Assembly (NCBI GenBank): GCA_015061805.1
Contig: SUVV01000002.1
Coordinates: forward strand, 62,001-126,000
Source of the DNA: Lentisphaerota bacterium
GTDB taxonomy: Bacteria > Verrucomicrobiota > Lentisphaeria > Victivallales > Victivallaceae
DNA length: 64,000 nucleotides
Direction of reading: 5' to 3'
The notes beneath the pieces were generated by a model. It did no database searches. It saw only the letters and a program-made list of their open reading frames with translations, and had not been told where the DNA came from. The position numbers and the translations under genes were made by a program. Shown here piece by piece: positions 15,999 through 25,324 of this stretch (the first letter of the stretch is position 1; every line of letters begins with the position of its first letter).

Positions 15999-16027
15999 TT
16001 GAAAAAAGCCGTTTACAGGTATATATT
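15999..16027 (+). promoter_or_regulatory. Predicted promoter of serC
   Basis: TTGAAA (15999-16004), 17 bp and TATATT (16022-16027). The transcript would start about 50 nt before the ATG. Confidence 0.65.
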
Positions 16028-16084
16028 ATATGACAAACAAAATATGGCGTTAATAAAGACGCTGCAAGTTCAAGGAGAGTTGAG

Positions 16085-17167
16085 ATGAAGATTTACAATT
16101 TTGCTGCCGGTCCGGCGATGCTCCCGGAAGTCGTGATGCGTAAAGCGCAGGCTGAATTCATTGATTATCAGGGAAGCGGCAGTGGTATTCTGGAACTTTC
16201 TCACCGCGGCAAATTTTTCCAGCCGGTCATCGATCGCGCCGAAGCCAATGTCCGTGAAATTCTGGGCCTTTCCGATGATTACGCTGTTCTGTTCATCCAG
16301 GGCGGTGCCAGCATGCAGTTCGCCATGCTCGCCATGAACTTCCTCAACGGCGGAACCGCTGATTATGTCGATACCGGTGTCTGGAGCAACAAGGCGATCA
16401 AAGAAGCCAAGATGTTCGGTAACGTCAACGTTGTCGCCAGCAGCCGCGATGACAAATATTCCTTCATCCCTGCGCAGGATCAGTGGAAACTGACCCCGGG
16501 CGCTGCTTACATGCACATCACCAGCAACAATACCATTGCCGGTACCCAGTATTACAACCTGCCCGAAGCCCCTGCCGGTGTGCCGCTTATCGCTGATATG
16601 TCCAGTGATATCATGTCCCGTCAGTTCGATGCTTCCAAGTTCGGCATGATCTACGCCGGTGCCCAGAAGAACCTCGGCCCTGCCGGTGTCGCTCTGGTCA
16701 TCCTGCGCAAGGATCTGGCGGAACGCACTGATGTTTCCAAAGTTCCGACCATGCTCCGTTACTCCACCTACATCGAAAACGGTTCCATGTTCAACACTCC
16801 GCCGACCTTCGCCATCTACCTCCTCGCTCTGGTCACCGACTGGATCAAGGACAACGGCGGTCTTGCCGGTGTTGAAAAGATGAATAACGAAAAGGCCAAG
16901 ATCCTCTATGATTTCCTTGACGAAAGCTCCTTCTACAGCTGCCCGGTCAAGGGTCTGGATCGTTCCCGCATGAACGCTGTTTTCCGCACCCCCAGCGATG
17001 AACTCGATGCCAAGTTTGTTTCCGAAGCGACTGCTGCCGGACTTACCCAGCTCAAAGGTCACCGTCTGGTCGGTGGATGCCGCGCCAGTATCTACAACGC
17101 GATGCCTGCCGAAGGTATTGTCGCTCTGGTCGACTTCATGAAGAAGTTCGAAAGCGCCAATCGCTAA
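16085..17167 (+). CDS. serC: Phosphoserine aminotransferase
   Basis: A 360-residue PLP enzyme converting 3-phosphohydroxypyruvate to phosphoserine. Signatures are YNFAAGPAMLP at the N-terminus, SHRGKFF, FIQGGASMQFAM, HITSNNTIAGTQY and the Schiff-base Lys in YAGAQKNLGPAG. The C-terminus carries LKGHRLVGGCRASIYNAMP. It is full length, preceded by AAGGAGAG, with the strongly biased codon use of highly expressed genes. Confidence 0.97.
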   Translation: MKIYNFAAGPAMLPEVVMRKAQAEFIDYQGSGSGILELSHRGKFFQPVIDRAEANVREILGLSDDYAVLFIQGGASMQFAMLAMNFLNGGTADYVDTGVWSNKAIKEAKMFGNVNVVASSRDDKYSFIPAQDQWKLTPGAAYMHITSNNTIAGTQYYNLPEAPAGVPLIADMSSDIMSRQFDASKFGMIYAGAQKNLGPAGVALVILRKDLAERTDVSKVPTMLRYSTYIENGSMFNTPPTFAIYLLALVTDWIKDNGGLAGVEKMNNEKAKILYDFLDESSFYSCPVKGLDRSRMNAVFRTPSDELDAKFVSEATAAGLTQLKGHRLVGGCRASIYNAMPAEGIVALVDFMKKFESANR

Positions 17168-17177
17168 AGACAGTTAC

Positions 17178-17244
17178 GCTCCGGAGAAATGCTTCTAATC
17201 AGGGCCACCCACCCCTCCTGATTCAGGTGTTTCCCGGAGCCTTT
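17178..17244 (+). ncRNA. Candidate three-way junction RNA between serC and queD
   Basis: GCTCCGG (17178-17184) pairs with CCGGAGC (17234-17240). Inside lie a small AGAA/TTCT hairpin and a 7-bp AATCAGG/CCTGATT hairpin with a C-rich 13-nt loop. A CTTTT run follows the closing stem. It may be the serC terminator or a leader element of the que operon. It does not match the preQ1-I consensus. Confidence 0.45.
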
Positions 17245-17266
17245 TACAGTTCAGGAGTTACAGGAT

Positions 17267-17635
17267 ATGTTTGAGATCGAAATCGACCGTTCGTTTGCCG
17301 CTGCCCACCAGCTCAAAGGGTATGAAGGTGATTGCCGCAATCTGCATGGCCACAATTACGGTGTCACGGTTACTGTAGTTGCTGACAAACTCAATGAGAT
17401 CGGTATTGCCCTTGACTTCAAATTGCTCAAGGCTGCCGTTGATGAGGTGATCGGCAACTTCGACCACCGCAATCTTTCAGAATTGCCGGAATTTCAGGAG
17501 ATCAATCCGACCAGCGAAGTTCTGGCTCAGACCATATACCGCAAACTTGCCGGACGGCTCAACGCCGACGGGATCCGTATTGCCCGGGTCAGTGTGGCGG
17601 AATCTGCCGCCAGCCGGGTGATATATTCGGAATAA
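17267..17635 (+). CDS. queD: 6-carboxytetrahydropterin synthase
   Basis: A 122-residue QueD, the second step of 7-deazaguanine (queuosine) synthesis from GTP. Zinc ligands are in AAHQL and LHGHNYG, with the catalytic Cys in CRNLHGH. FDHRNL, NPTSEVLAQ and the C-terminal VAES are also family positions. It is followed after 11 bp by queE and then queC. AGGAG precedes the ATG. Confidence 0.95.
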   Translation: MFEIEIDRSFAAAHQLKGYEGDCRNLHGHNYGVTVTVVADKLNEIGIALDFKLLKAAVDEVIGNFDHRNLSELPEFQEINPTSEVLAQTIYRKLAGRLNADGIRIARVSVAESAASRVIYSE

Positions 17636-17646
17636 AATACTGCAAT

Positions 17647-18285
17647 ATGCTTCAGATAAACGAGACTTTCAAGAGTGTTCAGGGTGAATCGACCCACGCC
17701 GGGAAAGTCTGTTTTTTTATCCGGCTGACCGGATGTAATTTGCGCTGTTCCTACTGCGATACCAGTTATGCCTGGGCGGAAGGAACGGCGCGTTCCGTTG
17801 AAGATATCGTGTCTGAAGTTTCCGCTTCCGGATGCGATACGGTGGAGATCACCGGCGGCGAACCGCTGATGCAGCCGGAAACTCCGGTGCTTGCTGAAAA
17901 ATTACTGGAATTGGGAAAAACCGTGCTGATCGAAACCAATGGTTCACTGGACTTTTCGGTGCTTTCCGACCGGTGCTGCCGGATTGTTGATTGCAAACTG
18001 CCCGGTTCCGGCATGGTGGAGAAAAATTGCTGGAGCGCGTATCAGGATCTTACGGAACGCGATGAAGTTAAGTTCGTAGTTTCTGACCGCAATGATTTTG
18101 ATTTTGCACTTGAGGTTATCCGTAAATATGAGTTGTTCCGCAAGACCGGAAATCTGCTCTTTTCTCCGGTTTGGGGCAAGGTGAAATTCGATGATCTTGC
18201 CCGGTGGGTGGTGGAATGCGGCTTGCCGGTGCGTATGCAGATCCAGATGCACAAGATCATCTGGGGCGACAAGAGAGGAGTTTGA
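17647..18285 (+). CDS. queE: 7-carboxy-7-deazaguanine synthase (radical SAM)
   Basis: A 212-residue radical SAM enzyme that rearranges 6-carboxytetrahydropterin to 7-carboxy-7-deazaguanine. The cluster motif is CNLRCSYC (CxxxCxxC with W/Y context CDTSYAW), and SAM-binding EITGGEPLMQ follows. The N-terminal SVQGES is typical of QueE. It lies between queD and queC with very short spacers. Confidence 0.94.
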   Translation: MLQINETFKSVQGESTHAGKVCFFIRLTGCNLRCSYCDTSYAWAEGTARSVEDIVSEVSASGCDTVEITGGEPLMQPETPVLAEKLLELGKTVLIETNGSLDFSVLSDRCCRIVDCKLPGSGMVEKNCWSAYQDLTERDEVKFVVSDRNDFDFALEVIRKYELFRKTGNLLFSPVWGKVKFDDLARWVVECGLPVRMQIQMHKIIWGDKRGV

Positions 18286-18288
18286 AAT

Positions 18289-18972
18289 ATGAAACGGGCG
18301 ATCGTGCTTTTGAGCGGAGGATTGGATTCCGCGACCTGTCTTGCCAAAGCGCGGGCAGAAGGATTTGAATGTTATGCCTTGAGTTTTGATTACGGTCAGC
18401 GGCACCGCAATGAGATCACCGCTTCACAGAAAATCGCTGAAGCGTTGGGTGCGAAAGAGTTCCGCTGTTTCAAACTTGACCTTGCCCAGTGGGGCGGATC
18501 GGCGTTGACGGATGATTCCATTGACGTTCCGGAGTACGAAGGTGCCGGAATCCCGGTAACCTATGTGCCGGCACGCAATATGGTATTTCTCTCTCTGGCA
18601 GTGGCATGGGGAGAGGTTCTGGGTGCGCATGATATTTTTATCGGGGTGAACAGTGTTGACTATTCCGGATATCCGGATTGCCGTAAAAATTTCATCAGCA
18701 GTTTTGCTGAAACTGCCCGGTTGGGCACTTGTGCGGTGGATGAGAATTGGAAATGGACCATTCATACGCCGCTTCAGGAACTTTCCAAAGCGGAGATAAT
18801 CAAACTCGGTACTTCGCTGGGAGTTGACTACAGTATGACTACCAGTTGTTACAATCCGGATGCCGACGGTCATGCCTGCGGCCATTGTGACAGCTGTTAT
18901 CTGCGTCACCGCGGTTTCGCCGAAGCCGGAGTGGAAGACCCGACGGTTTATTCCGTTAATGTGAAAAATTAA
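18289..18972 (+). CDS. queC: 7-cyano-7-deazaguanine (preQ0) synthase
   Basis: A 227-residue ATP-dependent enzyme producing preQ0. The PP-loop motif [12 protein letters not shown] is at the N-terminus, followed by DYGQRHRNE and VPARNM. The zinc cysteines near the C-terminus are in SCYNPD and CGHCDSC. It ends the queDEC run. QueF is not in the window, so the final step must be encoded elsewhere. Confidence 0.96.
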   Translation: MKRAIVLLSGGLDSATCLAKARAEGFECYALSFDYGQRHRNEITASQKIAEALGAKEFRCFKLDLAQWGGSALTDDSIDVPEYEGAGIPVTYVPARNMVFLSLAVAWGEVLGAHDIFIGVNSVDYSGYPDCRKNFISSFAETARLGTCAVDENWKWTIHTPLQELSKAEIIKLGTSLGVDYSMTTSCYNPDADGHACGHCDSCYLRHRGFAEAGVEDPTVYSVNVKN

Positions 18973-18995
18973 TTGTTTTCGGGGGGAGGTAAGAG

Positions 18996-19661
18996 ATGGC
19001 TGGAGAAATTAAACTTAAGATCGATCCGCAGGCGTTGCGGCAAGCTAAAATGGTAAATCCGAATGAGTCCCGTCAGGCAGTAACCGAAGATGATATCAAC
19101 GGCCGCACTCTGGCGTTGAAAGTGGAACACGATCCGGAAATCCTGCCGGTTCCCGGTTCGGAAGCCCCGGTCAAAGCGGTCGAAGTTTCGCAATCCAAGC
19201 GCAGTATCAAAAAACGGATCAAAGAGGTCGATGTTCAAAATCAGCAGCGCAAACATCCCAAGCGGGTTGTGACCGGCGCCGAAAAAGAGTATTACCGCAC
19301 GCTGATCATTTCCATTTTCGTTCTCATCGGCGGAGTTGCTGTCGCATTGGCTGTCGCGATCGGAATACTCTCCTTTTATCTGGTCACCAGGATCATTGAT
19401 GATCCCGCTCATGCGGTAACGATCCATACTGCGGCGCAGGATGTGAAAAGCGCCAATGGAATTTCTGAAAAGTATTCGATCGTCATGAAAGCGTATGAAT
19501 CTATCCGCAATCCCTACATTGCGCCCTACATGGAAGATGAAGACAATCCCGGCGCCGCCAAAAAGGTGGTCAAGGGTGTGACCGGATATGTCAAGGCAAT
19601 CAAAAAAGCAAGAGATGTTTCTGAACGGGCCGCCAATGCCTCCGGACAGGATGAAGAATAA
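18996..19661 (+). CDS. Single-pass membrane protein of unknown function
   Basis: A 221-residue protein with a charged cytoplasmic N-terminal half of about 100 residues, one strong membrane helix (about 104-130: LIISIFVLIGGVAVALAVAI) and a lysine-rich C-terminal domain of about 90 residues ending QDEE. No family is recognised. The start ATG is preceded by GGGGGAGG. It follows queC by 23 bp, and the ThuA-like gene follows it by 21 bp, so it may belong to the same transcript. Confidence 0.75.
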   Translation: MAGEIKLKIDPQALRQAKMVNPNESRQAVTEDDINGRTLALKVEHDPEILPVPGSEAPVKAVEVSQSKRSIKKRIKEVDVQNQQRKHPKRVVTGAEKEYYRTLIISIFVLIGGVAVALAVAIGILSFYLVTRIIDDPAHAVTIHTAAQDVKSANGISEKYSIVMKAYESIRNPYIAPYMEDEDNPGAAKKVVKGVTGYVKAIKKARDVSERAANASGQDEE

Positions 19662-19682
19662 TCTGTGCAGGGAGAAGTTAAA

Positions 19683-20345
19683 ATGATCTACTTTTTCAGC
19701 GATTCACACTTTGAAAAACATTGCGGATATCAGCTTTACCGCCAATTGCCGGAAGAGTTGAAGCAGCGTATTGTATTTACCGAAAACGAATGGGATATTC
19801 TGGAAAAAGGCGACTGGGAAAAAGATTGCGAACTGCTCATCCTCAATATGATCGGATGTACCTGCGGTCAGCCCCATGCCGGAAGCGGTGCCGAAAGTGC
19901 CGTCAAACGTTATGTCGGGCGCGGCGGCAATATTCTCATGCTTCACGGTTCCAGTGCCGCATTCTGGCAGTGGCAGTGGTGGCGGGAAAACAGCGGTTTC
20001 CGCTGGGTCCGTCCGGGAGATCCGGATGAGGTGGAGCGTTCCATTCATCCGGTGCGTGCATTCACTGTCACCGTTGCCAAGAGCCGTCATGCTCTCACAA
20101 AAAAACTTAAAGATTTCACACTCGCCGATGACGAGATCTACATTAAATGCGAACAGACTCTGCCGATGACTGTGCTGATGGAAACTTCCACAGATGAGGG
20201 TATCTATCCGCAGTGCGTCGAATGTATCAATCCGTATGGCGGCAAACAGATCGTTTTCCTGCCGGGACACCGGGGGGAATCCTTTGATAATCAGGATTTT
20301 ATTGCTGATAATATTACCCTCATTGAATATTTGCTGGGCAAGTGA
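19683..20345 (+). CDS. ThuA-like (glutamine amidotransferase-fold) protein
   Basis: A 220-residue protein. The middle segment RGGNILMLHGSSAAFWQW matches the ThuA-type GGGLVGLH-x-W motif, and the C-terminal GGKQIVFLPGHRGESFD resembles the GRVFYxxxGH region of the family. Members are linked to sugar use but have no settled enzymatic role. The ATG at 19683 has GGGAG upstream; an in-frame GTG 18 nt earlier is less likely. Confidence 0.75.
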   Translation: MIYFFSDSHFEKHCGYQLYRQLPEELKQRIVFTENEWDILEKGDWEKDCELLILNMIGCTCGQPHAGSGAESAVKRYVGRGGNILMLHGSSAAFWQWQWWRENSGFRWVRPGDPDEVERSIHPVRAFTVTVAKSRHALTKKLKDFTLADDEIYIKCEQTLPMTVLMETSTDEGIYPQCVECINPYGGKQIVFLPGHRGESFDNQDFIADNITLIEYLLGK

Positions 20346-20377
20346 GTTGCCGGCGGTATCGGAATAGGAGAATTATT

Positions 20378-21625
20378 ATGTTCAAAAAAGAACTTTCGCG
20401 GATATTTGAAGTCTTTCTGATTTCGGGCCGTCGCTATGTCAGTGCGGCACACGCACAACGGGCGGTTTTGCTCACCTACTATACGCTGTTTTCCATTGTT
20501 CCGCTTGCGGCATTGCTTTTCGGTATTGCCAAGGGGTTCGCTCTGGAAAAACATTTGCAGGAGGCGATCGAATCCCGGACTGTCAATCATCGGGAATTGC
20601 TGCAGTACATCAGCCAATTCGCTGAACGCACCCTCGCCGAAGCCTCCGGCGGCGTGGTCGCCGGTATCGGTGTTATCGCGTTGCTGTGGACGGTTTTCTG
20701 GTTGATAACCAATATTGAACGGGCGTTCAATTCAGTCTGGGATCTGCCCAGCGGCAGAAATTGGTGGCGGAAGTTGAGCAACTGTCTTTCGCTGACATTG
20801 TTCACGCCGTTCCTGCTCATTATCACCGGTACTGCCGGTATGATGATGCGGCGGTGGTGGGGGAAACTTGCGGAAACGGTGCCGTTTCTGGACAGTGCTC
20901 TGCTGACCAGAATGCTTGCTTATCTGACTTCAGTGATCTTGATCTGTCTGCTTTTTGCGGTCATTTACCGGCTGGTTCCCAATACCAGGGTTTATGTGAA
21001 AAGTGCGATTTTTGCCGGTCTGGTCGCCGGAATCGCTTTCGTACTCCTGCAGGATGGTTTTCTGCTGCTGCAGAAAAAGGTCTTTTCCTACAACCGGCTT
21101 TACGGCGGATTTGCCGCGCTGCCGTTGTTCCTGGTCTGGATGAACTGGTCGTGGCAGATCGTTCTTTTCGGTGCCGAGATCAGTTTCGTCAGCCAGAATC
21201 TGGACAGCGGTATTTTTGAAAACGGCAAGGAAAAAGAACTCAGTATGCGTCTTTGCCGTGAACATCAGCTGGCGGTTCTCCGCCGGGTATTCACTCATTT
21301 TGTTTCCGGCAACGGAGCGCTGTCGGAAAAATCTCTCTTTGCCGGACTTCATCTGCCGGAAACCATGCTCAAACAGGAGGTCGCTGAACTTCTGGACAAA
21401 AAGATCATCTGCCGGACATTGAATGAGCAGCAGGAGTTGGCATTTCTGCCCGGAGTACCTCCGGAGAACTTTACCGTTCTGGATTTTCTCAATGCCATAA
21501 GCGGCAGAGGTGACAGTGAAACGCCGGAATTTTCCCGGTTTGACCGCGCTTTCGCGGCGATGGAAGATGCTATCAAACGCGATAACGCCAATACCCGTAT
21601 TATAGACATAGACGAAAATAAATAA
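20378..21625 (+). CDS. YihY/BrkB family inner membrane protein
   Basis: A 415-residue protein. Residues 1-300 carry about six membrane segments with the UPF0761 pattern (AHAQRAVLLTYYTLFSIVPL, YNRLYGGFAALPLFLVWMNW). The C-terminal 120 residues are soluble and look like a winged helix (HLPETMLKQEVAELLDKKII), as in YihY. Despite the older name, the family is not an RNase. The ATG at 20378 follows AGGAG by 7 nt. Confidence 0.9.
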   Translation: MFKKELSRIFEVFLISGRRYVSAAHAQRAVLLTYYTLFSIVPLAALLFGIAKGFALEKHLQEAIESRTVNHRELLQYISQFAERTLAEASGGVVAGIGVIALLWTVFWLITNIERAFNSVWDLPSGRNWWRKLSNCLSLTLFTPFLLIITGTAGMMMRRWWGKLAETVPFLDSALLTRMLAYLTSVILICLLFAVIYRLVPNTRVYVKSAIFAGLVAGIAFVLLQDGFLLLQKKVFSYNRLYGGFAALPLFLVWMNWSWQIVLFGAEISFVSQNLDSGIFENGKEKELSMRLCREHQLAVLRRVFTHFVSGNGALSEKSLFAGLHLPETMLKQEVAELLDKKIICRTLNEQQELAFLPGVPPENFTVLDFLNAISGRGDSETPEFSRFDRAFAAMEDAIKRDNANTRIIDIDENK

Positions 21626-21639
21626 GAGGAGAACTTATC

Positions 21640-22917
21640 ATGGAAAAAAATTGGAAAATAGAGACTCTCGCTGTTCAGGCCGGATATGAGCCCGGAGATG
21701 GCGATCCCCGGATCCTGCCGCTGAGCCAGAGTACCACTTTCAAATACAATGACGTTCAGAGTGTGGCAGATCTTTTTGACCTGAAAAAGAGCGGATTTTT
21801 CTATTCCCGCCTCGCCAACCCCACCGTCGACTGCTTTGAGAAAAAAATCGCCGCGATGGAAAAGGGTGTCGCTGCGGTTGCATTGAGCAGCGGACAGGCT
21901 GCCAGCGCTTACAGTTTGCTCAATATCGCCCGGTGCGGAGATCATGTGCTGGCGCTTTCCAGTCTTTACGGCGGAACGGTTTCACTGTTCACCAACACGC
22001 TGAAAAAAGCGGGTATCGAGATCACCTTTGTCACCCCTGATGCCTCCTACAATGAAGTTTGCGCCGCGATCCGTCCCAACACCAAAGCGGTGTTCATCGA
22101 ATCCCTCGCCAATCCGGCATTGATCGTCGCCGACTTTGAAATCTATGCCAAGGCCGCTCATGCTCACGGTCTGCCGCTCATTGTGGACAACACCTTCCCG
22201 ACTCCGGTGCTGTGCAATCCCTTTGATTTCGGTGCTGACATCGTGACCCACTCCACGACCAAATACATCGACGGTCACGCGACCAGCGTCGGCGGTATCG
22301 TAGTTGAAAAGGGCGGTTTTGACTGGGGCTGCGGCAAATTCCCGGAATTTACTGAACCGGATGAAAGTTACCATGGTACGGTCTACACCCGCGACTTCCC
22401 GGATTGCCCGTTCTCGGTCAAACTCCGGGTGCAGCTGGTGCGCGACTACGGTATCCCGATGGCGCCGTTCAATGCGTTCCTGTCGCACATCGGTTGCGAA
22501 ACTCTGCCGTTGCGGATCGAACGCCACAGCGAAAATGCTCTGGAAGTTGCCAAATTCCTCAAACAGCACCCCAACGTCAGCTGGGTCAATTATCCCGGTC
22601 TGCCCGACAACCCCGAATATGCCAAGGTGCAGAAGTATTTCCGCAATGGCATGGCTTCCGGTGTGTTGTGCTTCGGAGTCAAGGGCGGCAAGGCTGCCGG
22701 TGAACGGGCGATGAATGCGCTTAAACTTGCCAATATCGTGGTTCACGTTGCCGATGTCCGTACCGGAGTTCTGCATCCGGCGAGCATGACCCACCGTCAG
22801 TTGAGCGACAGCGAACTTATCGCAGCCGGAGTCAGTCCGGATCTGATCCGGCTTTCGGTCGGTATTGAAAATGTTGAAGATATCAAAGCCGACCTCGATC
22901 AGGCTTTGCGGGCGTAA
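21640..22917 (+). CDS. O-acetylhomoserine sulfhydrylase family PLP enzyme
   Basis: A 425-residue member of the Cys/Met metabolism PLP family (MetY type), which makes homocysteine from O-acetylhomoserine and sulfide. Signatures are PLSQSTTFKY, FYSRLANPTVDCFEKKIA, ALSSGQAAS, VDNTFPTP and the PLP Lys in HSTTKYIDGH. The long insertion around 225-260 is typical of MetY rather than MetB/MetC. It follows the YihY gene by 14 bp with GAGGAG. Substrate assignment rests on length and insertion only. Confidence 0.9.
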   Translation: MEKNWKIETLAVQAGYEPGDGDPRILPLSQSTTFKYNDVQSVADLFDLKKSGFFYSRLANPTVDCFEKKIAAMEKGVAAVALSSGQAASAYSLLNIARCGDHVLALSSLYGGTVSLFTNTLKKAGIEITFVTPDASYNEVCAAIRPNTKAVFIESLANPALIVADFEIYAKAAHAHGLPLIVDNTFPTPVLCNPFDFGADIVTHSTTKYIDGHATSVGGIVVEKGGFDWGCGKFPEFTEPDESYHGTVYTRDFPDCPFSVKLRVQLVRDYGIPMAPFNAFLSHIGCETLPLRIERHSENALEVAKFLKQHPNVSWVNYPGLPDNPEYAKVQKYFRNGMASGVLCFGVKGGKAAGERAMNALKLANIVVHVADVRTGVLHPASMTHRQLSDSELIAAGVSPDLIRLSVGIENVEDIKADLDQALRA

Positions 22918-22939
22918 CACAATAAAGAGGTGAGTGCAA

Positions 22940-23815
22940 ATGAGTGAGCAGAAGATTCAGGTTTTGGGCAGTGCTGCGGCGGAAGGTATTCCGGCGATTT
23001 TCTGTAATTGCGATACCTGTCAGGCGGCGTGGCGCAACGGAGGCAAAGATTTCCGCTTGCGTACGAGTTATCAACTCGGAGAATTTGTCCGGATCGATTT
23101 CGGACCGGATGCCATGGCGCAGGAGATGCGCTATAAACTGCACAGTGAAAATCTCCGTCACATCATCGTCACTCACAGCCACGAAGATCATTTTGAAACT
23201 TCGCTTTTTGCCTACCGGAAACAATGTTTTTCCAAAGTCAAACCGGATAATGTGCTGAATATCTACGGCGGTGCCGGGGTGGTTCGCAAGATCAGTCTTT
23301 TCGCCTGGCAGAGCGGGAAAAATATCGGATTCCACGGTGATTTCTCCTGCTGGCAGATGAAAGTTCACGAACTCTACCCCTTTGAGCCGGTGGAACTGCC
23401 CGATGTGGATATGACCATCTATCCGCTGAAAGCCAACCACATGGCGCAGGTCTCCACCGAAGAACCGATGATCTATGTCATCCGCTGGGGAGCCAAATAT
23501 CTGATGATCGCCAACGATACCGGCTATTTCTGCGATGAAGACTGGGAATTTCTGAGCAAGATGAATATCAAACTCTCCGCAGTTCTCAACGATTGCACCG
23601 GATGTTTCTTTGACAACCGGAACAACCACATGAGCGGTCAGTACGTTCTGGATACCAAAAAACGTCTGGAAGAACTCGGACTGGTCGATGCCAATACCCG
23701 CTATTTTGTCAACCACTTCTCCCACAACGGCCATGGAACCCATGCCCAGTTGGAGGAATATTACAATCCCCATGGTATCGGAGTCGGTTACGACGGCCTG
23801 GAGATCCCCCTTTAA
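22940..23815 (+). CDS. Metallo-beta-lactamase fold hydrolase (PhnP-like)
   Basis: A 291-residue hydrolase with the metal motif THSHEDH near residue 80 and later ligands in KANHM, ANDTGY and FSHNGHG. An N-terminal CNCDTC could bind the extra structural zinc found in PhnP-type cyclic phosphodiesterases. The ATG at 22940 follows AAAGAGG. Neighbours do not identify the substrate; phn genes are absent. Confidence 0.82.
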   Translation: MSEQKIQVLGSAAAEGIPAIFCNCDTCQAAWRNGGKDFRLRTSYQLGEFVRIDFGPDAMAQEMRYKLHSENLRHIIVTHSHEDHFETSLFAYRKQCFSKVKPDNVLNIYGGAGVVRKISLFAWQSGKNIGFHGDFSCWQMKVHELYPFEPVELPDVDMTIYPLKANHMAQVSTEEPMIYVIRWGAKYLMIANDTGYFCDEDWEFLSKMNIKLSAVLNDCTGCFFDNRNNHMSGQYVLDTKKRLEELGLVDANTRYFVNHFSHNGHGTHAQLEEYYNPHGIGVGYDGLEIPL

Positions 23816-23830
23816 TCGAAGGTATTTCTG

Positions 23831-24874
23831 ATGAAAAATTTTATGACCCTGCTGATCGCTGTCAGTGCATTGCTGATCGTTTCCGGATGTTCAACTCCGG
23901 CGGGTAATGTGATGCCGGGCGCAACTCCGCCGAATCTTGCCGATAATGCGGTAAGTGCCGCCCGTGCCGCCCGGTTCCGTGAAATCACTGCCGGATTTTC
24001 CGTGCGCGGCATCGGTATCTATCCGGAGGCTTTTGAAAACCGTTATTCTCCGGCGGAAGTGACTGCCAGAATCTCCGGATTGGGCTTCAACCGGGTCTAC
24101 TGCACGATCACCACGGAAAAGGCTCTCAATGAAAATTTTGCCGCTCTGCTCCGGGAGTTGGGAAATGCCGGATTGCCGGTCGAGGTCGTTTTGCGGCAGC
24201 AGGATTTCTACCGCCGCAATCAGACCAATCAGTTGATCCGCAATCTGGTGTGGCAGTATCCGACGCTCAAAGATGCGGCTCTGGCGGTACTCAAGTTCAA
24301 CGCTGAACTTCCGGAAGATGTCCGCAAAATCTCCGGCATCACTCTGGTTTCCGGCGCGCATACATTCACCAATGCCAATGTGGAGCGCACCCGCGGACAA
24401 CTCTATGCCTGGGCGGAAGACCGCTATGGCATCGGTCAGGACAACGATATGCTGATGAAGCAGATGTTTGCGCTATTCAAAGAGATCGCGGCGCTTCCGG
24501 GAATGCTTCCGCTGACGATCGGCGTTCAGGACTTTTATCATGAAAACGCGGTCGCCGGCAAGTTGAGCTGCGGTTACATCAAAGATTTTGCCAAGCTGGG
24601 CAAGGTCATGGTCATCAACCGCGGTAATGTGGCGACCCGGCTGGTCAAGCGGGTCGAAGATGAATTGAAATATGCCGGTCATGAAAAAATACTCATCACC
24701 ATTCCTCTGGCAGAGCACACCTCTTTCGATCAGGGCAAACTCCGCCGCCGGGATTGGAATGATTTCTGCCGTGCCATCGAATATGCCGGAACTCATTTTA
24801 ACAAGTACCCTGCCTGCGGCGGTATCGTTGTTTCCCCGCTGGCAGTAATCGAATTTTTGCGTCAGGAGAGATAA
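23831..24874 (+). CDS. Predicted lipoprotein of unknown function
   Basis: A 347-residue protein with a lipoprotein signal (LLIVSGC, Cys at residue 20), so it is probably anchored in the periplasm or outer membrane. The mature part looks like an alpha/beta barrel-type fold: GIGIYPEAF, GFNRVYCTI, GLPVEVVLRQ and a C-terminal AEHTSFDQGK. I do not recognise the family. It is followed directly by nrdR (ATG 1 nt after the stop codon). Confidence 0.8.
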   Translation: MKNFMTLLIAVSALLIVSGCSTPAGNVMPGATPPNLADNAVSAARAARFREITAGFSVRGIGIYPEAFENRYSPAEVTARISGLGFNRVYCTITTEKALNENFAALLRELGNAGLPVEVVLRQQDFYRRNQTNQLIRNLVWQYPTLKDAALAVLKFNAELPEDVRKISGITLVSGAHTFTNANVERTRGQLYAWAEDRYGIGQDNDMLMKQMFALFKEIAALPGMLPLTIGVQDFYHENAVAGKLSCGYIKDFAKLGKVMVINRGNVATRLVKRVEDELKYAGHEKILITIPLAEHTSFDQGKLRRRDWNDFCRAIEYAGTHFNKYPACGGIVVSPLAVIEFLRQER

Positions 24875-25324
24875 ATGCGTTGCCCTCAATGTGACAGTGA
24901 CAATGACAAGGTGATCGATTCCAGAAGCGTCCGCAACGGTCTGGGCGTGCGCCGCCGCCGGGAATGTCTGGCTTGCGGCAGACGTTATTCCACCTTTGAA
25001 AGCGTCATCCCGGAAGAGTTGAAAGTTGTCAAACGCGATGGCAGTAAGGAGGATTTCAACCGGGACAAACTCCGTTTCGGCATTGTCAGCGCCTGTTATA
25101 AACGGGATATCTCCGGCGATGATATTGATTTGATCGTTGGCAAGATCACTGCCGGACTGCTGCGGGACTTTGAAAAAGAGGTCGACAGTCTGGAAATCGG
25201 CAAACGGGTCATGGAGGAACTGCGTGAACTCGATCAGGTGGCGTTTGTCCGTTTTGCTTCAGTTTACCGTCAGTTTCAGGCGGCATCAGATTTTATTTCC
25301 GAGATCAAGGGATTGAAAAAATGA
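24875..25324 (+). CDS. nrdR: Transcriptional repressor NrdR
   Basis: A 149-residue nucleotide-sensing repressor of ribonucleotide reductase genes. The N-terminal zinc ribbon shows CPQC (3-6) and CLACGRRY. The ATP-cone begins near residue 49 with VVKRDGSKEDFNRDKL and includes VAFVRFASVYRQF. Length is standard. The stop overlaps the start of the RlmI-type gene by 4 bp (ATGA). Confidence 0.96.
   Translation: MRCPQCDSDNDKVIDSRSVRNGLGVRRRRECLACGRRYSTFESVIPEELKVVKRDGSKEDFNRDKLRFGIVSACYKRDISGDDIDLIVGKITAGLLRDFEKEVDSLEIGKRVMEELRELDQVAFVRFASVYRQFQAASDFISEIKGLKK

Noticed and set aside
17178-17266. A preQ1-I riboswitch before queD.
   Set aside because: The compact stem with A-rich tail that defines preQ1-I is not present; only a generic three-way junction is seen.
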